Assembly (NCBI RefSeq): GCF_037392515.1 | Contig: NC_090280.1 | Location: forward strand, 75,132,504 to 75,196,503 | From: Haliotis asinina | Taxonomy: Eukaryota; Mollusca; Gastropoda; Lepetellida; Haliotidae | DNA: 64,000 nt | Reading direction: 5' to 3' | Shown here: piece by piece, positions 59,501 to 64,000 of the stretch | Layout: each line of letters opens with the position of its first letter | Position numbering within the stretch: position 1 is the first letter of the stretch | The notes under the pieces: generated by a model | The model's input: the letters and a program-made list of their open reading frames with translations, nothing else | Told to the model about the DNA's origin: nothing | The model's database searches: none | Made by a program: the position numbers and the translations under genes

Positions 59501-60683
59501 CACACAGAGTTGATTCTACTGGTGAAAAGATTCTGGATGAAATCAGTGGCACGATCAATCTTGTGGTGGCCAGGACTGGACCACAAGACTGAAAACAAAG
59601 TCAAACACTGCCTCAACAGCCAAGAGACAGCGAATCAACCTCCCGCAGTTCCACCTACCAACTGGAAAAGGCCTTCATCTCCATGGTCTCGACTTCACAT
59701 TGACTTCGCAGGACCATTCCAAGGACACACATTCTTAGTGGTCGTTGACGCGCACTCCAAGTGGATGGATGTCATACCACTTCAATCAACGACATCAACT
59801 GTCACTCTCGCACAGCACCAAAGCAACCAGCTACGAACGGACAAGCTGAACGAGCAGTTGAATCATTCAAGACGGCGCTGAAGAAAATGAAGAATCAACC
59901 AGGTGACACCTCTGACATGCTATAGAGATATTTGTTCTCCTACAGAACAACCCCACATGCAGCAACAGGGTAAACCCCAGCAGAATTGCTCATGCGGTGA
60001 CAACTACGAACACGATTGTCAGCACTAAGACCTTCAAGAAAAAGTCTGATGTCCAGCAAAGAAGCACCGACTGAGAAAACAGCACAGTTCTTCAATGCAG
60101 GTGAGTTCAAGGTGCCCAATGGGTACACGGAACTGTTCTAGAGAGACACGGTGACAGAAACTATCATGTGTCAGTAGGGCAGCAAGTCTGGAAGAGACAC
60201 ATAGATCAAATCAGGTCACGTTCAGCTGATTTGATCCCAGAACTCACTAAAGGTCACAGTGACCTACCTGAAATTCCAGTGACTCTAACCCCTCCAAATC
60301 AGCAACTTGAAGTTGTTGATAAACCTGCAAAACCAGCTGTACCAGCAGAGAAACCTGATTTCTCATCAGCGGCTGCACCTGAGACAACCACAGCTCCACA
60401 GACATGATACACACAACGAGACCGACATTCACCAAAGACGTTCGAAGTCTGAGGGAGACCTGTGAAATATGACTCTAATTTCTAATGTTAAAGTTCTAGT
60501 GTTAAAATTCCCACAAGAAATTTGTGTTAGGTTTACCCCCCCCAAACAAAAATGTCCAGAGACTTTGAAAGTTGTAGGTTTTACATCGCTTTCAGTTAAT
60601 TATTTTAAAGTTCACATTTTAAAGTTAATCCAAGTTTATTGTAAAATCAAGTTTTTAAGTGTTAAAAACTTTGGAGAGAGTGG

Positions 60684-60882
60684 AGTAGTGTATGGCACTT
60701 AAGAGTACATACAAGTTAACAGTCTAAGGGAGACAACTCTGTAAGACTTAATGCCAGCTCTAATACTAGAGTCAACTACAGTGATGTCCCTTGAATATAG
60801 TATGGTGGAATAAACATGGCTGCTGTTATGACATGAATTCTTGTTGTCATTGACTAAGGTCAATCACGGTGGATACACGACA
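60684..60882 (+). repeat. 3' LTR of the Ty3/gypsy fossil
   Basis: 199 bp, preceded by the purine tract GGAGAGAGTGG. About a dozen differences and a few small gaps against the 5' LTR. Confidence 0.9.
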
Positions 60883-61094
60883 GTATCATTATCTATAACA
60901 GTGGAGATAGACCACACTCGCTCACTAACACGTAGGCAGAACAATCATGGCATGTTAAGGTGTTTCTGTGTACCAGTTACAGAGGACATCTAGGACAGCA
61001 ACTGCATTTATATAGTACTTAGGACCAACTACTCAAATTGTAGTACCACAGTTTGCTCAAGTGATAGGTAAAAGTTGGTGGCCACGGGATTTAT

Positions 61095-61250
61095 TGTAGT
61101 AGTGCGGTGGCATTGCTTAACCAAGCAGAGGGTGGTACGGGTACTCAAGTCATTATAGTGTTCGCAGGTCAGTCTGAAGACCAGGTTACAATGTGTGAGA
61201 TCCCTTTCTGGTGTCATACTGCTGGACTAAAAGTAACTACTCACACACTA
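61095..61250 (+). mobile_element. Type 1 SINE, worn copy
   Basis: GCGGTGGCATTGCTTAACC as head, ACAATGTGTGAGATCCC and TTTCTGGTGTCATACTGCTG as body, and ACTCACACACTACTCAC as tail. Confidence 0.5.
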
Positions 61251-61569
61251 CTCACTACTACTTACGACCACACACGCAATCAAAACAAAAAACAGACAAA
61301 TGACCTAGAAAGAAAAAGCAATATTTAATAGTTAAAACTAATAAGAGCCGAAAATATGAAAGAAAAACTCTACTTAAATCTTGTCCGACAAGAGCCAAAA
61401 GAAGCAAGGACAAATAGTCCTTTTTGATGCAAAACAGATTTGATCTCAGAATAAGCCAAAGCCTCTAAATAGCCAAAAGGTCCAAAAATGTATAAAGTCA
61501 CCAGACATATTGTATTTATGATTCAGTGCAATTAATTATTATATGTCAAAAAAACTTCCAAGTTTTCAT

Positions 61570-62250
61570 AATGCAGCTCTAAGTATCCACCCTGCTTCGC
61601 TCCTCAAGAATTCAAACATTCACAAGACGTCACTCTAAGTGTCCATCTTCAACATACTCCTCAAGAATCCAAACAATTGCAAGATGCCACTCGAAGTGTC
61701 CATCTCAAACACGCTCCTGAAGAATTCAAACACAAGCTGTCACTCAAAGCGTCCATGTTAAACACACTCCTCAAGAATCCAAACAACTGCAAAATGTCAC
61801 TCGAAGTGTCCATCTTCAACACTCTCCTCAAGAAACCCGGCTATTTCAAGATGTCACACTAAGCGTCTATCTTTTTAAACACACTCCTCAACAGTCCAGA
61901 CAAATGCAAGATGTCACTCTAAGTGTCCATCTTAAAGTGATAACATGACTATGCACAATTCCAAGATGTCACTCGTAGCATCCATCTCAAACACACTCTG
62001 CTCAACAATCCAAACACTTGCAACATGTCACTCTAGCCGTCCACCTCAAACAATCTCCTCAAGAAAGCAGGCAATTTCAAGATGTCACCCTAAGTGTCCC
62101 TCTTAAACACACTCCACAAAAATACAAACAATTGCAAAATGTCACTCTAAGTGTCCATCTCAAACACACTTCTCAACAATTCAGGCAATTTCAAGATGTC
62201 ACTCTAAGCGTCCATCTTGACATGGAACACTCTCCTCAAGAATCCAGACA
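61570..62250 (-). repeat. 57 bp minisatellite, about 12 units (block 2)
   Basis: Same unit as 46680-48115 but about half as many copies and more diverged from one another. It starts at the stop codon of the unknown gene's second copy. Confidence 0.85.
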
Positions 62251-62598
62251 CACGTGAAAGGAAGACTCGAACTGGGGACTGGGTCGGGGTGTCATCATCA
62301 TCAAGGTTGATGTCAACGAAGTGGGGGGCAGCACGGAGGATAGGGGTAGAGAGAGGGGCAGGGAGATAGGTGGAAGGGGTGGGCAGCTCCGACAAAGGTT
62401 CAAGGATGGTCATGTACCTCCCAGTAGGACGCTAACAGGGAGGGAGAAAAGAACATGTACACAGTGACAGAAGATAGAAGTACAGAAAGAAGGTACATGT
62501 TCATAAATGATCGACAGAGCTGTACCCATACTGTAAAAAGGATTGTGCTTTAGATGTAGAATTCTTATTGCGTGCACACCTAAACAAACACATGCACA

Positions 62599-62679
<81 letters not shown>

Positions 62680-63693
62680 TGAGAATTGTGTCCAAATAAA
62701 TAGTATATGTGCCAGTATGACTTTGCGTTAGTAACAAATACGATGGTTAGATAAAGACACAAAACAGACAACACACAATTTCAGTTTTATAACAACACTA
62801 TAATAAAAATACTGATTCCCCAAGACACCCACTTGGCGAGGAGGGGCCCAGATGTCAAAGTTCAAAGGGAACCGGATCACGAGGTCAAGGGCTGAGGGAA
62901 AAGAAGGAATGAAAGTCTTAGAAATAGCCAAACAACAGAGTGAACCTGGTTCTATCAAAACTGATCATCAGTAATCCAGGACATTACAATGAGTAATCAT
63001 TAAGCAGTGACACTAGATGTAAATAATTCATTAAGATGATATCAATAAATTATTACCCCCATGTTTTCTGTACACAACCTTTTACTTTAAGCAGATAAGA
63101 ATCTAGTTTATGTGCTGGTGCTGGCAATGTAGGAAACAAAATTAAGCCGACATAATTGCATAGGGCTGGGTTTTTTTTCTTAAATATCAAAGACAGTGAA
63201 TAAACACAAAGTCATCGAAACCAATGTTCCCAGGATACAGAAATAAAGTTTCCAGTGTTTATTTCGTTAAAGGGATTAATGTTTTGGGGTTAAGCATTGA
63301 GCAATTATTTATCTTCCCACTGTGAGTACAAATGACCAATCTCACAATAAGACTTAGTGGCTTTATTTATTTGGGATGATTTTGACATGTTGATTTGTCA
63401 TAATCACGGACTGGTCAGACTTTCAATCTTGGTTATCCAAGTACTCGTAGAATCATCAACATACTGGTAGCTGTTGGAGTATGTTTCAGTAGAAACTAGA
63501 CAAAGCGACACTTCATTCTGACCTCTGCCACTTCTGGTGATTAGTAAGATCTTACAAAACATATACCTAAGGACAACTTCACAACTTTATAAGGCAGCTC
63601 AAGAAGAATGTTCATTAACCAGTTCAGCCTGGTTGTAGAAGTAATCGTAAAAGCATCACGACAATGGCCACTGTTCATACTGCCAGTTGTTAA
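62204..63693 (-). CDS. Unrecognised spliced gene, last three exons (copy 2)
   Basis: Exons 63693-63567 (127 bp), 62891-62833 (59 bp) and 62431-62204 (228 bp with stop), the same sizes and phases as copy 1 (48060-49679). The first acceptor is TTTAG, and the frame before it is closed by a stop here but not in copy 1, which supports the exon edge. The middle exon encodes the same LDLVIRFPLNFDIWAPPRQ with two silent changes. The terminal exon differs at about seven residues (for example SPVRVFLSR against SPFRVFLSR) while NLDDDDTPTQSP and GFLRRVFHVKMDA are unchanged. The donor after the middle exon is a good GTGGGT. Any upstream exons lie beyond the window. Function unknown. Confidence 0.55.
62593..62674. 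repeat. Microsatellite (CA)n, block 2
   Basis: Same position as the (CA)n of block 1 but longer. Repeat-derived frames are ignored. Confidence 0.95.
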
Positions 63694-63880
63694 CTAAACT
63701 TGCAGAATTCTCTAGGGTAACAATAAATAGCTAGCATGATCGGGACACCCATGTAGATATCTTTATCAACATGCTCGGAACTGACTTATCTGGGTGTTCC
63801 TGTCAAGACTGTAACACTCAATGTAACACTTACAGTACAGCTGTGAAAAACAGAACATGCTTTGTTATGAATAATCAAAC

Positions 63881-64000
63881 ATCAGTGTTCAAGAATAGTG
63901 TCTGACCCTCTGACAAATCCTGCAGATTTAGCTGACGGTATGGTGGAAGTCAAGAACCTGCCGGCCCCAATGTCTGACTGTATATATCACAATGACTTTG
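63881..64000. repeat. Interspersed repeat, copy 2, cut by the window edge
   Basis: Matches 21881-21995 in the same direction (TCAGTGTTCAAGAATAGT, TCTGACCCTCTGACAAATCC, TATATCACAATGACTT). Confidence 0.6.

Larger units (their letters stand above)
56327..60882 (+). mobile_element. Ty3/gypsy LTR retroelement fossil with target duplication
   Basis: Family Ty3/gypsy. Parts in order: 5' LTR, a gag-protease region (about 56.85-57.97 kb) with a Cys-rich knuckle-like stretch and a DSGSG aspartic-protease motif, reverse transcriptase (about 58.3-58.7 kb), RNase H (about 58.7-59.4 kb; CDASPYGIGAVLQ, DHRPLL), integrase remains (about 59.4-60.4 kb), a purine-rich tract and the 3' LTR. GTATC stands at 56322-56326 and 60883-60887 as the 5 bp target duplication. 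The LTRs differ at roughly 6-7% of positions, so insertion is moderately old. The interior is broken, with roughly ten breaks. Its insertion postdates the block duplication because block 1 lacks it. Confidence 0.9.
54770..64000. repeat. Segmental duplication, block 2
   Basis: Partner of 45170-49850 in direct orientation, stretched by the 4.56 kb Ty3/gypsy insertion and by growth of a 60 bp minisatellite. After removing the insertion its length is close to that of block 1. The right end is at or beyond the window edge. Eyeballed identity is high (about 90%) over 62250-62960 and 63060-63800, lower elsewhere. Confidence 0.8.

Overview
The window looks like nuclear DNA of a marine mollusc, most likely a gastropod of the abalone type (inference). 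The sequence is AT-rich with long intergenic stretches. Spliced genes have GT-AG introns. Two SINE families end in the same 3' tail, which runs into (ACTC)n. There is one large many-exon gene, several broken gene copies, and many transposable elements of different ages. No prokaryotic feature (operon, Shine-Dalgarno site, CRISPR) is present.

Layout. 0-0.9 kb: 3' part of a Tc1-type DNA transposon. 1-11.5 kb: two related, decayed minus-strand genes of the gustatory-receptor-like (GRL) seven-pass family, plus stray duplicated exons of the same family. 12-13.5 kb: tRNA-headed SINEs. 14.0-16.3 kb: a minus-strand gene with a Crypton-type tyrosine-recombinase (DUF3504-like) domain, carrying a stop, a lost motif His and a frameshift. 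17.3-18.6 kb: a four-unit ~212 bp tandem array ending near a TATA-type promoter. 22.9-41.4 kb: a complete 12-exon plus-strand gene for FKBP6/Shutdown, the inactive FKBP-TPR co-chaperone of the piRNA pathway. Its introns hold SINEs, two MITEs, degenerate repeats and a decayed DIRS-type element. 45.2-49.9 kb and 54.8-64.0 kb: two direct, colinear copies of a duplicated block. Each carries the last three exons of an unrecognised minus-strand gene, and a 57 bp minisatellite that seems to have grown out of that gene's last codons. Between and inside the blocks lie a 3.2 kb piggyBac-type element with TTAA at both ends and a decayed Ty3/gypsy element whose LTRs and 5 bp target duplication are still readable.

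How the parts fit. FKBP6/Shutdown acts in loading and stabilising PIWI-piRNA complexes that silence transposons, and here the gene is itself crowded with transposon fossils. The GRL and DUF3504 loci look dead. The duplicated unknown gene is the best candidate for something undescribed: reading frames, splice sites and intron phases persist in both copies, and the 59 bp middle exon differs only at silent sites. All calls come from reading the sequence by eye; no alignment or database search was run.
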